From positions 124,001 to 188,000 of the forward strand of contig JALHMB010000001.1 in the NCBI GenBank assembly GCA_022844275.1: a stretch of DNA of 64,000 nucleotides. Direction: 5' to 3'. The notes under the pieces were generated by a model. It made no database searches, was not told where the DNA came from, and saw only the letters and a list, made by a program, of their open reading frames with translations. Every line of letters begins with the position of its first letter. The stretch's first letter is position 1. Positions 11,112 through 20,425 of this stretch are shown piece by piece. The translations under genes and the position numbers were made by a program. This stretch comes from Hyphomicrobiaceae bacterium. Lineage in GTDB: Bacteria > Pseudomonadota > Alphaproteobacteria > Rhizobiales > Hyphomicrobiaceae.

Positions 11112-11984
11112 TCAGCCCTTGCCGGCTTCCTTGAGCGCAGCGCGGGCCTTCTCGACCAACTCTTCCTGGGCCTTGAGTGTCTCCAGCGAGGGCATGGAGA
11201 CGACATTGTAGCCGCAGTCGACGTAGTGCACCTCGCCGGTGACGCCACCCGAAAGGTCCGAGAGCAAGTAGAGGGCCGAGCCGCCGACCTCCGAGAGCGT
11301 GGGCGTGCGCTTGAGGGGCGCGCTCTCACCCTGGAAATTGAAGATCACGCGCGCATCCGAGATCGCGGCTCCGGCAAGCGTGCGCATGGGACCCGCAGAG
11401 AGCGCATTCACGCGAATGCCCTGGCCGCCGAAATCAGCGGCGAGATAGCGGACAGAGGCCTCCAACGCCGCCTTGGCAACGCCCATGACATTGTAGGAAG
11501 GCACCACGCGCTCCGAACCACCGTAGGTGAGCGTCAGCAGCGATCCGCCGTCCTTCATGAGCGGGGCTGCCCGCTTGGCGATCTCGGTGAAAGAGAAGCA
11601 GGAGATCACCATGGTATTGGTGAAGTTGTCGCGTGTCGTATCGGAGTAGCGACCCATGAGCTCGCGCCGATCCGAGAAGGCCAGCGCGTGCACGACGAAG
11701 TCGAGACCGCCCCAAGTCTTCTCGATCTCGCTGAACACGTTGTCGACGCTGGCGAGATCGGTGACGTCGCAGGGCACGATCACTTCGGACTTGACCGACT
11801 CGGCCAGCGGCACCGCGCGGCGCCCGAAGGCATCGCCCTGATAGGTGAAGGCGAGCTTGGCGCCATGCTTCGCGAGAGCGGTGGCGATACCCCAGGCGAT
11901 CGACCGGTCGTTGGCGACGCCCATAACGAGGCCCCGCTTGCCGGCCATCAGCGCGCCCGGCGCAAGGATGTCTTTCTCACTCAT
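11112..11984 (-). CDS. fabI: Enoyl-[acyl-carrier-protein] reductase (NADH)
   Basis: FabI performs the last reductive step of each fatty acid elongation round. The 290-residue protein has the nucleotide-binding [13 protein letters not shown] block, the [11 protein letters not shown] segment, and the catalytic tyrosine and lysine in [16 protein letters not shown], with spacing Y-x6-K typical of FabI. The C-terminus past GYNVVSMP is about 20 residues longer than in Escherichia coli. The start [10 protein letters not shown] is chosen from family alignment. It is the third gene of a fabA-fabB-fabI unit, with 174 bases between fabB and fabI. Confidence 0.96.
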   Translation of the reverse strand: MSEKDILAPGALMAGKRGLVMGVANDRSIAWGIATALAKHGAKLAFTYQGDAFGRRAVPLAESVKSEVIVPCDVTDLASVDNVFSEIEKTWGGLDFVVHALAFSDRRELMGRYSDTTRDNFTNTMVISCFSFTEIAKRAAPLMKDGGSLLTLTYGGSERVVPSYNVMGVAKAALEASVRYLAADFGGQGIRVNALSAGPMRTLAGAAISDARVIFNFQGESAPLKRTPTLSEVGGSALYLLSDLSGGVTGEVHYVDCGYNVVSMPSLETLKAQEELVEKARAALKEAGKG

Positions 11985-12158
11985 CTGAGCCCCTACGATG
12001 CCGAGACCGGCCCGACGTCCCGCCGACAGCCAGCAGCGCTGCGTGACCGCCTTGTCGCGGCGAAAATGCTCCATTGGATCCTGGCACCCTCTGCGGCGCC
12101 AAGCGCGCCTGACCGGACCGCCAGGAAATGGGAGGCAGCGCCGGTCGGCGCCCTGCCC

Positions 12159-13385
12159 TTAGCCTGAATGGCGGCGGAATGCCAGGGTGGCATTCGTACC
12201 GCCGAAACCAAAGCTGTTCGACAGCACACAGTTAAGAGGTACTTCCCGCCGTTCACGGACGATAGGAACATCTGCGAACGCGGGATCCAGCTCGTCGATG
12301 TTGGCGCTCTCGCAGATAAAACCGTTGTTCAGCATGAGCAGCGAGAAGATTGCCTCCTGTACGCCGATGGCCCCGAGCGAGTGCCCCGTCAGCGATTTGG
12401 TCGAGGAAATGGGCGGCACGTCCTTGCCGAAGACCTCGCGGATGGCCGCGATCTCCCGCTCGTCGCCGACGGGCGTTCCCGTGCCATGGGGATTGATGTA
12501 GTCGATCTTGCCGACCGGCTTGCCGTCGAAGCCCTTGAGCGCCTGGCGCATGCAGCGCACTGCCCCCTCGCCCGACGGCGCCACCATGTCGAAGCCGTCC
12601 GACGTCGCGCCGTAGCCGACCAGTTCGCCGTAGATCTTGGCCCCACGGGCGATGGCGCGCTCGCGCTCCTCCAGAATGACCATTCCGGCGCCGCCGGCAA
12701 TTACGAACCCGTCGCGGCTTGCGTCATAGGCGCGGGAAGCTCTCGCTGGGGTATCATTGAACTTCGTGGACATGGCGCCCATGGCATCGAAGAGGACGGA
12801 AAGCGTCCAGTCCAGCTCCTCGCAGCCGCCGGCGAACATGACGTCCTGCTTGCCCCACTGGATCATCTCAGCGGCATTGCCGATGCAGTGCGCAGACGTC
12901 GCGCACGCTGACGAGATCGAATAGTTCACGCCCTTGATCTCGAAGCTGGTCGCAAGAACGCCGGATGGGCCTGAGCACATGGCCTTCGGCACCTCGAAGG
13001 GGCCGATCTTTTTTGGGCCCTTCTCGCGGGCCGTATCAGCTGATTTCACGATTGCGTAGGTCGAAGGCCCGCCCGAGCCGACGATGATGCCGGTGCGCTC
13101 GTTGACGACGTCGTCGCGCTCGAGCCCGGCATCGCGGATCGCCTGTTCCATGGCGATGTAGTTCCAGGCAACGCCTGCTTCCATGAAGCGCTTGGGCTTA
13201 CGCGGCACTGCACCTTCCCAGTCGATGGACGGCGCGCCATACACCTGGCAGCGAAAGCCGAGTTCAGCGTATTTTTCGGCCCGCGTAATGCCGGATTTGG
13301 CCTCACGAAGCGAGGCCAGCACCTCTTGCGTGCTGTTGCCGATGGACGAGACGATACCCATCCCGGTAACGACGACCCGCCTCAT
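12159..13385 (-). CDS. fabB: 3-oxoacyl-[acyl-carrier-protein] synthase I
   Basis: FabB extends acyl-ACP chains and is needed for unsaturated fatty acids made through FabA. The catalytic triad is visible: cysteine in [14 protein letters not shown], histidine in [11 protein letters not shown], and histidine in [13 protein letters not shown]. The 408-residue length is normal. The start [10 protein letters not shown] matches the usual N-terminus. The gene follows fabA by 108 bases on the same strand, which is the usual alphaproteobacterial fabA-fabB order. The pairing supports the FabB assignment over FabF. Confidence 0.96.
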   Translation of the reverse strand: MRRVVVTGMGIVSSIGNSTQEVLASLREAKSGITRAEKYAELGFRCQVYGAPSIDWEGAVPRKPKRFMEAGVAWNYIAMEQAIRDAGLERDDVVNERTGIIVGSGGPSTYAIVKSADTAREKGPKKIGPFEVPKAMCSGPSGVLATSFEIKGVNYSISSACATSAHCIGNAAEMIQWGKQDVMFAGGCEELDWTLSVLFDAMGAMSTKFNDTPARASRAYDASRDGFVIAGGAGMVILEERERAIARGAKIYGELVGYGATSDGFDMVAPSGEGAVRCMRQALKGFDGKPVGKIDYINPHGTGTPVGDEREIAAIREVFGKDVPPISSTKSLTGHSLGAIGVQEAIFSLLMLNNGFICESANIDELDPAFADVPIVRERREVPLNCVLSNSFGFGGTNATLAFRRHSG

Positions 13386-13493
13386 TCTTCGCCTTCCTTC
13401 CGCTGAAGTGGCCTGCGCTGTTCGGATAGCCGAGCGGACCACCTTCAATAACAGTTTTTTGCGGCCGTTCTTCAGCGAACCGCCAGAACGACC

Positions 13494-14036
13494 TCAGGCC
13501 GATGCCGCGCCAGCCTCTTGCCCGGCCTCGAACAATCCGACCTTCAGCTCGCTCGCCGTATAAATGACCTGACCATCCGCCGTCAGCGTGCCGTCCCCGA
13601 TGCCAAGCTTCAGCTTGCGCAGGATCACGCGCTTAATATCGACAGTATACTCCAGCACGCGCACCGAAGGCAGGACCATGCCGGTGAATTTGACCTCGCC
13701 GACGCCGAGCGCGCGACCGCGACCGGGCGCGCCGAGCCATCCCAAGAAAAAGCCCGTGAGCTGCCAGAGTGCGTCGAGCCCGAGGCAGCCCGGCATGACC
13801 GGATCATCCTTGAAGTGGCAGGCGAAGAACCAATCGCAATTCGGATTACCGGCGACGGCGAGCGTCGCCTTGATCTGGCCCTTGCCGTGCGCGCCGCCCT
13901 CCTCGGAGACATGCGTGATGCGATCGAACATCAGCATCGGCGGCAGCGGGAGCTGCGCGTTGCCGGCGCCGAACAGCTCCGCGCGCCCGCACGCCAGGAG
14001 ATCGTCATAATCGAAGCTCGTCCGCCGCTCTGCCAT
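13494..14036 (-). CDS. fabA: 3-hydroxydecanoyl-[acyl-carrier-protein] dehydratase
   Basis: FabA dehydrates 3-hydroxydecanoyl-ACP and isomerises the product to the cis-3 form, the branch point to unsaturated fatty acids. The 180-residue protein keeps the active-site histidine in [13 protein letters not shown] and the aspartate in CLGLDALWQ, with the hot-dog fold layout of the family. It starts at [13 protein letters not shown]. It leads the fabA-fabB-fabI unit and is divergent from rlmN, with a 240-base gap holding both promoters. I see no irr gene in the gap, although irr is often next to fabA in related genomes. Confidence 0.97.
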   Translation of the reverse strand: MAERRTSFDYDDLLACGRAELFGAGNAQLPLPPMLMFDRITHVSEEGGAHGKGQIKATLAVAGNPNCDWFFACHFKDDPVMPGCLGLDALWQLTGFFLGWLGAPGRGRALGVGEVKFTGMVLPSVRVLEYTVDIKRVILRKLKLGIGDGTLTADGQVIYTASELKVGLFEAGQEAGAASA

Positions 14037-14276
14037 CGCGATGCTGTCCCTGCCCCAAATTCCCTTGAAGTCCCCTGCCCCCAAGCCCGAGCCGTCGCGC
14101 CGGAGCGGCCGCGACCCGGTGCTCAAATGTTGCAGCGTTTACCTAACACATTCAATCCGCGCTTCAAACGCTGCCACATTCGCTTGAGCAGCAAGTGCCG
14201 CATCGTCGCAGCCGTGGCCTCGGTGCGCGACACCCTATATAAGGGGCACAAATCAGACGCGAATGGTTCCAATCTC

Positions 14277-15503
14277 ATGGTCCTGGTTCTCGATTCGGCC
14301 TCTGCGCCGGAAAAGCCGACCCCGTCGGCCTCCGAGTCGCCGCCCCTTCCGACGCTCGCCGGCCTCAGCCGTGACGGGCTCGGCGAGGCGTTGGCCGCCA
14401 TCGGCGTGCCCGAGAAGCAGCGCCGGATGCGCATCGGCCAGCTCTGGACCTGGATCTATGCCCACGGCGTCACGTCCTTCGACGCCATGACGGACATCTC
14501 CAAGGAGCTCAGGGCGAAGCTCGCCGCCGCCTATTCGCTCGACCGTCCCGAGATCGTCACGGAGCAGATTTCAACGGACGGCACGCGCAAGTGGCTACTG
14601 CGCCTCCCCCGCCGCGGACACGAGGCGAGGGCGCCCGAAATCGAGACCGTCTACATCCCCGAAAGCGATCGCGGCACGCTCTGCATTTCCTCGCAGGTTG
14701 GCTGCACGCTCAATTGCTCGTTCTGCCACACCGGCACCCAGCGCCTCGTGCGCAATCTCGAGATCTCCGAGATCGTCGGCCAGATTCTTCTCGCGCGCGA
14801 CCGCATCGGCGACTGGCCCGCGGGCACACCAGACGGCGTCGAGATCAAGGACAGCCATCTCCTTCCGTCGGCCGAGCGCAAGATCACCAACATCGTGCTC
14901 ATGGGCATGGGGGAGCCGCTCTACAATTTCGAGAATGTGCGCGACGCCATGATCGTCGCGGCCGACAGCGGCGGCCTCGCCTTCTCCAAGCGCCGCATCA
15001 CGCTTTCGACTTCGGGCGTCGTGCCGAACATCGCGCGCTGGGGCGAAGAAGCCGACACCATGCTCGCGATCTCGCTCCACGCGACGCGTGACGACCTCCG
15101 CGACGTGCTCGTGCCGATCAACAAGAAATATCCCATCGCCGAGCTGCTCAATGCGTGCCGCGCCTATCCCGGCCTTTCCAATGCGCGCCGCATCACCTTC
15201 GAGTACGTCATGCTCAAGGGTGTGAACGACAGTCTCGCGGAAGCGCGCGCGCTCGTCCGCCTGCTCGCCGGAATACCCGCGAAGATCAATCTCATTCCCT
15301 TCAATCCCTGGCCTGGCTCACCTTATGAGTGCTCGGAATGGGAGCAGATCGAGAAATTCGCCGAGGTCGTGAACCGCGCCGGCTACGCGAGTCCCGTGCG
15401 CACGCCGCGCGGCCGTGACATCCTCGCCGCCTGCGGCCAGCTCAAGTCGGAGAGCGTCAAGCTGCGCGCGAGCCAGCGTGCCGCCACCGCCGAGGAGCAC
15501 TGA
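14277..15503 (+). CDS. rlmN: 23S rRNA (A2503-C2) / tRNA (A37-C2) methyltransferase
   Basis: RlmN is a radical SAM enzyme that methylates A2503 of 23S rRNA and A37 of some tRNAs. The 408-residue protein has the CxxxCxxC iron-sulfur motif in [14 protein letters not shown], the GMGEPLYN segment, [18 protein letters not shown], and the methyl-carrying cysteine near the end in ILAACGQLK. The frame stays open far upstream over the fabA antisense strand, so the start MVLVLDSAS is selected for fit to homologues. The next gene starts two bases after the stop. Confidence 0.96.
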   Translation: MVLVLDSASAPEKPTPSASESPPLPTLAGLSRDGLGEALAAIGVPEKQRRMRIGQLWTWIYAHGVTSFDAMTDISKELRAKLAAAYSLDRPEIVTEQISTDGTRKWLLRLPRRGHEARAPEIETVYIPESDRGTLCISSQVGCTLNCSFCHTGTQRLVRNLEISEIVGQILLARDRIGDWPAGTPDGVEIKDSHLLPSAERKITNIVLMGMGEPLYNFENVRDAMIVAADSGGLAFSKRRITLSTSGVVPNIARWGEEADTMLAISLHATRDDLRDVLVPINKKYPIAELLNACRAYPGLSNARRITFEYVMLKGVNDSLAEARALVRLLAGIPAKINLIPFNPWPGSPYECSEWEQIEKFAEVVNRAGYASPVRTPRGRDILAACGQLKSESVKLRASQRAATAEEH

Positions 15504-15505
15504 CC

Positions 15506-15934
15506 GTGTTCTGGCGCGCGGTCGGCCGCATCATCCTGGTGCCGCTCGGTTTCATCCTGGCCGCGCTCGCAGCGATGTTCGTTCTCTTTACGCTCGGCCT
15601 CGAACGCGTCACGCACTCCGTGCAAGGCCGCGGCGCCGACCCCGACAACTGGGTCGCGATATTCGACCTCGCCCAGGATACGATTATGCTCTTCTCGACC
15701 TTCACGATCGTGCCGGCGATCCTGCTCGTTGTCGTGGGCGAGGTGGCACGCATCCGCTCCTCGCTCTACTATATTATGGGTGGCGGGGCCGTACTCGCGG
15801 CGTGGCCGTTTCTGAGCCGCATGGGCGCGGCCGCACAGGACCCGAGCCAGCTTGGCGTCGTCTGGACAGTCTTCGCGACGGCCGGCTTCACAGGTGGCTT
15901 TATCTATTGGCTGGTCGCTGGTAGACGGGCTTAG
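15506..15934 (+). CDS. Four-helix membrane protein of unknown function
   Basis: This 142-residue protein has four hydrophobic segments, roughly residues 7-30, 60-80, 86-106 and 118-138, and no known catalytic motif. A GTG start is used, with GAGGAG eight bases upstream inside the rlmN end. The two-base spacing after rlmN means the two are co-transcribed and likely translationally coupled. It could serve in the envelope, but nothing in the sequence ties it to rRNA modification. The REP pair follows immediately after it. Confidence 0.7.
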   Translation: MFWRAVGRIILVPLGFILAALAAMFVLFTLGLERVTHSVQGRGADPDNWVAIFDLAQDTIMLFSTFTIVPAILLVVVGEVARIRSSLYYIMGGGAVLAAWPFLSRMGAAAQDPSQLGVVWTVFATAGFTGGFIYWLVAGRRA

Positions 15935-15962
15935 CTCGCGCTTTTGGCGCGCTTCTTCTTCC

Positions 15963-16076
15963 CCTTCTCCCCGTCCTTACTGGGAGAAGGTCGGGATGAG
16001 GGGCGGCCCAATTGCTAACGTCGGCTTGTGCCGCCGCCCCTCACCCTGGCCCTCTCCCCGCACGCGGGGAGAGGGG
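15963..16076. repeat. Head-to-head pair of REP-like palindromes
   Basis: Two related units face each other. The first has the stem CTTCTCCC (15964-15971) with GGGAGAAG (15982-15989) and runs to GATGAGGGGCGG. The second starts CCGCCCCTCACC near 16034 and has the stem CTCTCCCCGC with GCGGGGAGAG. The flanks GAGGGGCGG and CCGCCCCTC are also complementary, so the whole can fold as one larger structure. It sits between the rlmN unit and mmcB and belongs to the same family as the copy at 342-386. Confidence 0.75.
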
Positions 16077-16094
16077 AAATGAGCGGAAGCAGTG

Positions 16095-16613
16095 ATGTCG
16101 CTTGTGCGTTCAAATACGACCGATCGGGTCGTACCCGACGGCCCCGGTGCCCTCGTCGACAACCGGCAATCGGAGAAGGCTGCCGAGATCTGCCGCGGCG
16201 TCATGCGCGCGCTCGCCCAGCACGAGATGACGGGTCTGATCGAGACGACGCTCGCGAACGGACGGCGCGCCGACGTGATGGCGCTTTCTCCGAGCGGCAC
16301 GCTCTGGATCGTCGAGATCAAATCGAGCGTCACGGATTTCCAGGTCGACCAAAAGTGGCCGGAATACCGCGACTACTGCGATGCGCTCTACTTCGCCGTC
16401 GCGACAGACTTTCCCCAGGAGATCCTGCCGGCGGATACGGGCCTGATCGTCGCCGATCGTTTTGGTGGCGAGATCCTCCGCGCGGCACCCGAGCACAAAC
16501 TCGCACCTGCGCGTCGCAAAGCCCTTACGCTTCACTATGCGCGGCTGGCGGCGGCGCGGCTCAGCTCGGCCTTCGATGCGCACACACGCTTCGAGCCTCT
16601 GCCGCGAGAATAG
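16095..16613 (+). CDS. mmcB: MmcB-family DNA repair protein
   Basis: The 172-residue protein matches the MmcB group of alphaproteobacterial proteins, named for mitomycin C sensitivity in Caulobacter. Its core has the nuclease-like pattern: a glutamate in LIETTLANGRRADVMAL, then IVEIKSS and a YRDYCDALYFAV segment, resembling PD-(D/E)xK folds. ATG at 16095 is preferred to the GTG one codon earlier. It faces regA with three bases between stops; to my knowledge mmcB commonly neighbours the regA/actR gene in this group. A role in DNA repair is inferred from the family. Confidence 0.85.
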   Translation: MSLVRSNTTDRVVPDGPGALVDNRQSEKAAEICRGVMRALAQHEMTGLIETTLANGRRADVMALSPSGTLWIVEIKSSVTDFQVDQKWPEYRDYCDALYFAVATDFPQEILPADTGLIVADRFGGEILRAAPEHKLAPARRKALTLHYARLAAARLSSAFDAHTRFEPLPRE

Positions 16614-16616
16614 CGC

Positions 16617-17195
16617 CTACTTCGGTGCGCGCTTGGCGAGAATGCGCTGCAGCGTCCTGCGGTGCATGTTGAGGCGCCGCGCTGTCTCCGAGACATTGCG
16701 GTTGCACAGCTCATAGACGCGCTGGATGTGCTCCCAGCGCACACGATCCGCCGACATGGGATTTTCCGGCGGCGGGGCCCGCTCGCCCGAGGGCGCGAGG
16801 AGCGCGTCGGTCACGTCGTCGGCATCGGCGGGCTTGGCGAGATAGTCGACCGCGCCGAGCTTCACGGCGGAGACGGCCGTTGCGAAGTTGCCGTAGCCGG
16901 TGAGCACGATCGTGCGGGCATCCGGGCGGATGCGGGCCAGCTCCGCGATCACATCGAGGCCGTTGCCGTCATCAAGGCGCATGTCGACGACGCAGAACGC
17001 CGGCGGCTTCTGGCGGATAAGGTCAATGCCCTCGGACACGGAATGGCCCATGCGCACATCGAAGCCGCGCAACTCCATGGCGCGGCCGAGGCGCTGCAGG
17101 AACGCCTTGTCGTCGTCAACGATGACGAGCGTTCGATCCGCCGGCAGCTCATCTTGTTTGAACGAAAGGTCTTCTGACACGGCACTGTTCTCCAT
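16617..17195 (-). CDS. regA: Redox response regulator RegA/ActR
   Basis: RegA is the global response regulator paired with RegB, controlling respiration, carbon and nitrogen fixation and related redox processes. The receiver domain has the acidic VDDD, the phospho-acceptor aspartate in CVVDMRLDDGNGLDV, and the conserved lysine in DYLAKPADADD. The C-terminal helix-turn-helix NVSETARRLNMHRRTLQR is the strongly conserved RegA/PrrA/ActR DNA-binding block. The start MENSAVSE is likely but has a weak ribosome site; MLLDMENS four codons earlier is possible. It lies 78 bases after regB on the same strand. Confidence 0.95.
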   Translation of the reverse strand: MENSAVSEDLSFKQDELPADRTLVIVDDDKAFLQRLGRAMELRGFDVRMGHSVSEGIDLIRQKPPAFCVVDMRLDDGNGLDVIAELARIRPDARTIVLTGYGNFATAVSAVKLGAVDYLAKPADADDVTDALLAPSGERAPPPENPMSADRVRWEHIQRVYELCNRNVSETARRLNMHRRTLQRILAKRAPK

Positions 17196-17273
17196 ATCCA
17201 ACAGCATACCGAAGGTTGCGGTCCACGCCAAGCCCGTAGGTATATCGGCTTGAAGCCGGTTAAGGCCCGGAAA

Positions 17274-18680
17274 TCAAATAGATGCGATCGGAATCGGAGC
17301 GGGATCGGATCCCAACCTCGGGGGCAGATCGAAGGCACTCCTGGGCCAAGTAATCCGGACAACCGCACCCTTCGCTGGAGCAGTACGGTTGGCAAGCGTC
17401 ACCTGGGCGCCCGAGCGCTCGAGCAGCGTCTTGGCTATAAAGTAACCAAGCCCGAGGCCGGCCCCGACACGTCCAGCTTGCGCGCCCGAACTCGAACGCA
17501 GACCGGCTGGCCTCGTCGTTATATAGGGATCGCCGAGCGTATCCATAATCTCGGGCGAGAAGCCCGGCCCGTCGTCCGCGATCGTGATCGACACCTCCGC
17601 TTCATCCCACAAAGCCGATACCTCGACCAGCTCGCGCGCAAAGTCCACGGCATTCTCGATGATGTTTCCCAACCCGAAGATGACACCCGGGCGCCGCTCA
17701 CCGATCGGCTCGCGTCTGTCGGTGAGGGTTGAGCCATTGCGCCCCGTGGACGGTTGCGCGGTGATCTCGATGCGAATGGCCGCCGACTTGTAGGGCTGTG
17801 CCGCTTCCTGGATGAGCTGGGTCAGCGGCAGGCTGACGTGATGGGGATCCTGCTCGCCGGGACTGCGCGTGAGCTTGCGCAGGATCTCACGGCACCGCTC
17901 CGCCTGCGTGCGCAAAAGCGCTATATCCTCGGCGACATGAGGTGCCATGCTCGACGCCGACGCAGCTTCGCGCTCGAGCTCCTTGGTGACGAGGGCGATG
18001 GTGGCGAGCGGCGTGCCGAGCTCATGGGCGGCTGCGGCGGCAAGGCCGTCGAGCGCGTGCAGACGCTGCTCGCGTGCGAGCACCAGCTCGGAAGCCGCCA
18101 GTGCCGCCGTCATGAGCCGCGCCTCGCGCGAGAGCCGCGCCGTGTAGAGGGCGAGGAACAGCATGCCAGCGACGATGGCTGCCCACACGCCCGCCTTGTA
18201 GATCCACGGGAGCGCGAACATCGTGGGCGGATACCAGGGCAGCGGCATGTGGTACGCAACCAACATCGACGCCGCCGCCATCGCCAGCGCACCGAGCGCG
18301 ATCGTATTGCGAACGGGCAGCGTCGCCGCCGAGACGGTGACGGGAGCGATGAAGAGCAGCGCAAACGGGTTCTCGAGCCCACCGGTCAGATAGAGCAGTG
18401 CCGCGAGCGTGAGGATGTCACACGCGAGCACAGCCGTCGCGAAGGTCGGGCTCAGGCGATGGCGCGCCGGAAAGACTACGCGCAAGCCGACGTTCAGCCA
18501 TGCCGAGAGCGCGATGAGGAGCAGGCACCAGCCGAGCGGGAGGTCGTAGCCGAGACCCCAGTATACGAACAGCACCGTGCCAAGCTGACCGAGCACGCCG
18601 AACCAGCGCAGACGCACGATGGTCTGCATCCTGAGACGACTGTCGTGGGGGCCGAGAGAGTTCAGCTCGATGGGAGCCAT
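17274..18680 (-). CDS. regB: Redox sensor histidine kinase RegB/ActS
   Basis: RegB is a membrane sensor kinase that reads redox state through quinone and a reactive cysteine. Six hydrophobic segments fill the first 190 residues and include GGLENPF, the GGxxNPF heptapeptide linked to ubiquinone sensing. The H-box is AAAAHELGTPLATIAL. A cysteine in AERCREILRKL lies about 44 residues after that histidine, fitting the redox-box cysteine. The ATPase has NIIENAVDFA, DDGPGF and GLGLGYFIAKTLLERSGA. I chose the start MAPIELNSL by fit to homologues. It is divergent from senC and followed by regA. Confidence 0.94.
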   Translation of the reverse strand: MAPIELNSLGPHDSRLRMQTIVRLRWFGVLGQLGTVLFVYWGLGYDLPLGWCLLLIALSAWLNVGLRVVFPARHRLSPTFATAVLACDILTLAALLYLTGGLENPFALLFIAPVTVSAATLPVRNTIALGALAMAAASMLVAYHMPLPWYPPTMFALPWIYKAGVWAAIVAGMLFLALYTARLSREARLMTAALAASELVLAREQRLHALDGLAAAAAHELGTPLATIALVTKELEREAASASSMAPHVAEDIALLRTQAERCREILRKLTRSPGEQDPHHVSLPLTQLIQEAAQPYKSAAIRIEITAQPSTGRNGSTLTDRREPIGERRPGVIFGLGNIIENAVDFARELVEVSALWDEAEVSITIADDGPGFSPEIMDTLGDPYITTRPAGLRSSSGAQAGRVGAGLGLGYFIAKTLLERSGAQVTLANRTAPAKGAVVRITWPRSAFDLPPRLGSDPAPIPIASI

Positions 18681-18850
18681 GGGTGCGTCACCGCTCGCTA
18701 TACGCACGTGGTCACAGGGGCTCATCGCCGCAGGGCGCAGCCTTGTGGCGAAGCGTCGTGTAGACCAGATTGATCAAAAGAGGAAACAGTCAAGCGGCAC
18801 TAGCCCCTATCCCCGTTCAGGTATGCCAGGGGCAGCCCAAGGAACTCTCC

Positions 18851-19453
18851 ATGAATTTCCGCCTCGCCGCCGTCGCACTTGTAGCCGTCCTTGCAGGAGG
18901 GCTCGTCGCGCTTGCCGTCCTACCCGGGCCGCGCGAGCAGGTCGCGAACGTGCTGCCCTCGACAGGCAAAGCGCTGGTCGGCGGTCCCTTCTCGCTGGTC
19001 GATCACACCGGCAAGGCCGTCACGGATAAGGACTTCCGAGGCCGCTACATGCTCGTCTATTTCGGGTTCACGCACTGCCCGGACGTCTGTCCCTCGGGGC
19101 TGCAGGTCGTTGCGGCCGCCCTCGACAAAGCCGGCGCCAAGGCCGAGCAGATCACGCCGCTCCTGATCACGGTCGATCCCGAGCGCGACACGCCCGAGCA
19201 GCTCGCCTCGTACGTGCCGAGTTTCCATCCCCGCCTCGTTGGCCTCACCGGAACGCCGGAGCAAGTCGCGGCCGCGCTGAAGGCCTATCGCGTTTATGCC
19301 AAGAGGGTCGATGATCCGAAGTCGTCGGCCGGCTACACGTTCGACCACACCTCGCTCATCTACCTCATGGATCGCAACGGCGAGTACATCGCCCACTTCA
19401 CGCACGCGACCAGCGTCGACCGCATCGCCGAGCGGCTGGCGAAGCTGCAGTAG
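18851..19453 (+). CDS. senC: SCO1/SenC/PrrC copper chaperone
   Basis: SenC is a membrane-anchored thioredoxin-like protein that helps load the CuA or CuB centre of cytochrome oxidase. The 200-residue protein has an N-terminal membrane anchor (residues 5-24), the copper-binding CPDVC in FTHCPDVCPSGL, and the partner histidine in FDHTSLIYL. AAGGAA lies six bases before the ATG. It is divergent from regB, which recalls the regB-senC-regA cluster of Rhodobacter with a different gene order. A role linking copper assembly to redox signalling is established for the family. Confidence 0.95.
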   Translation: MNFRLAAVALVAVLAGGLVALAVLPGPREQVANVLPSTGKALVGGPFSLVDHTGKAVTDKDFRGRYMLVYFGFTHCPDVCPSGLQVVAAALDKAGAKAEQITPLLITVDPERDTPEQLASYVPSFHPRLVGLTGTPEQVAAALKAYRVYAKRVDDPKSSAGYTFDHTSLIYLMDRNGEYIAHFTHATSVDRIAERLAKLQ

Positions 19454-19516
19454 TATTGTCCCGGATGGCCCCGTTCTTGCTGGTCCTTCGGAGCCCCGTA
19501 GCCTCCGGAGCGTGAA

Positions 19517-20185
19517 ATGGCATCCGTCACGATCGAAGCAGAGCCGACCTCGCTTGCCATCGACCTCCAGAAGACGGCGCTCATCATCATCGACATGCAG
19601 CGCGATTTCCTGGAGCCCGGCGGCTTCGGCGAAACACTCGGCAATGACGTATCGCGGCTCGCAGTGGCCGTAGAGCCATGCCGCGCCGTACTCGATGCCG
19701 CCCGCCGCAAAGGCCTGCTCGTCATTCACACACGCGAGGGCCACCGGCCTGATCTTTCGGATGCGCCGCCAGCCAAAGTCGAGCGCGGCATTCCAAGCCT
19801 GCGCATTGGCGCGCCCGGTCCCATGGGCCGCATTCTCGTGCGCGGCGAGCCCGGTCACGACATCATTCCCGCACTTTATCCGGCAGAAGGCGAACCCGTC
19901 ATCGACAAGCCCGGCAAGGGCGCCTTCTATCAGACTGAGCTCGAGCTCATGCTGCGCAATCGCGGCATCGAGAACCTGCTCGTCTGCGGCGTGACGACCG
20001 AGGTGTGCGTCAATACCACCGTGCGCGAAGCCAATGACCGAGGCTACCGCTGCATCGTGCTGTCCGACTGCTGCGCGTCGTACTTTCCCGAATTCCACGC
20101 GGCGGGCCTCGCCATGATCAAGGCACAGGGCGGCATCTTCGGCTGGGTGTCGTCATCGAAGGCCGTACTCGCAGCGATTGATTGA
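19517..20185 (+). CDS. Isochorismatase-family cysteine hydrolase, biuret/triuret-hydrolase-like
   Basis: The catalytic triad of the cysteine hydrolase family is present: aspartate in [14 protein letters not shown], lysine in [11 protein letters not shown], and cysteine in [15 protein letters not shown]. The sequence pattern around [27 protein letters not shown] and [15 protein letters not shown] resembles enzymes that hydrolyse biuret or triuret amides, so an amide from nitrogen-rich heterocycles or ureides is the likely substrate. That substrate is inference. It follows senC by 63 bases and precedes an NCS2-like permease on the same strand, which supports uptake and breakdown of a nucleobase-like nitrogen source. 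Confidence 0.82.
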   Translation: MASVTIEAEPTSLAIDLQKTALIIIDMQRDFLEPGGFGETLGNDVSRLAVAVEPCRAVLDAARRKGLLVIHTREGHRPDLSDAPPAKVERGIPSLRIGAPGPMGRILVRGEPGHDIIPALYPAEGEPVIDKPGKGAFYQTELELMLRNRGIENLLVCGVTTEVCVNTTVREANDRGYRCIVLSDCCASYFPEFHAAGLAMIKAQGGIFGWVSSSKAVLAAID

Positions 20186-20425
20186 AACGCACGTAGCGCG
20201 CCGCTTTTCCGTTCACTCTCGCGCGACAGTGCCGCCAGAGTAGGCAGCCGAGACGCGCATTCCGGCGGTCCAGGACTCTGTGCTTCGAAACAACCTGATT
20301 GACCGCGTTGACAAAATCGCGCGCAACGTTTCCACCGGCGGACAAGCGTTACGCGTGGCGTGAATCTTGCGACGCGACCCCGATGCCGCGAGGCACTTGG
20401 CGCGGCCGCATGGGGGACCAGAGCC

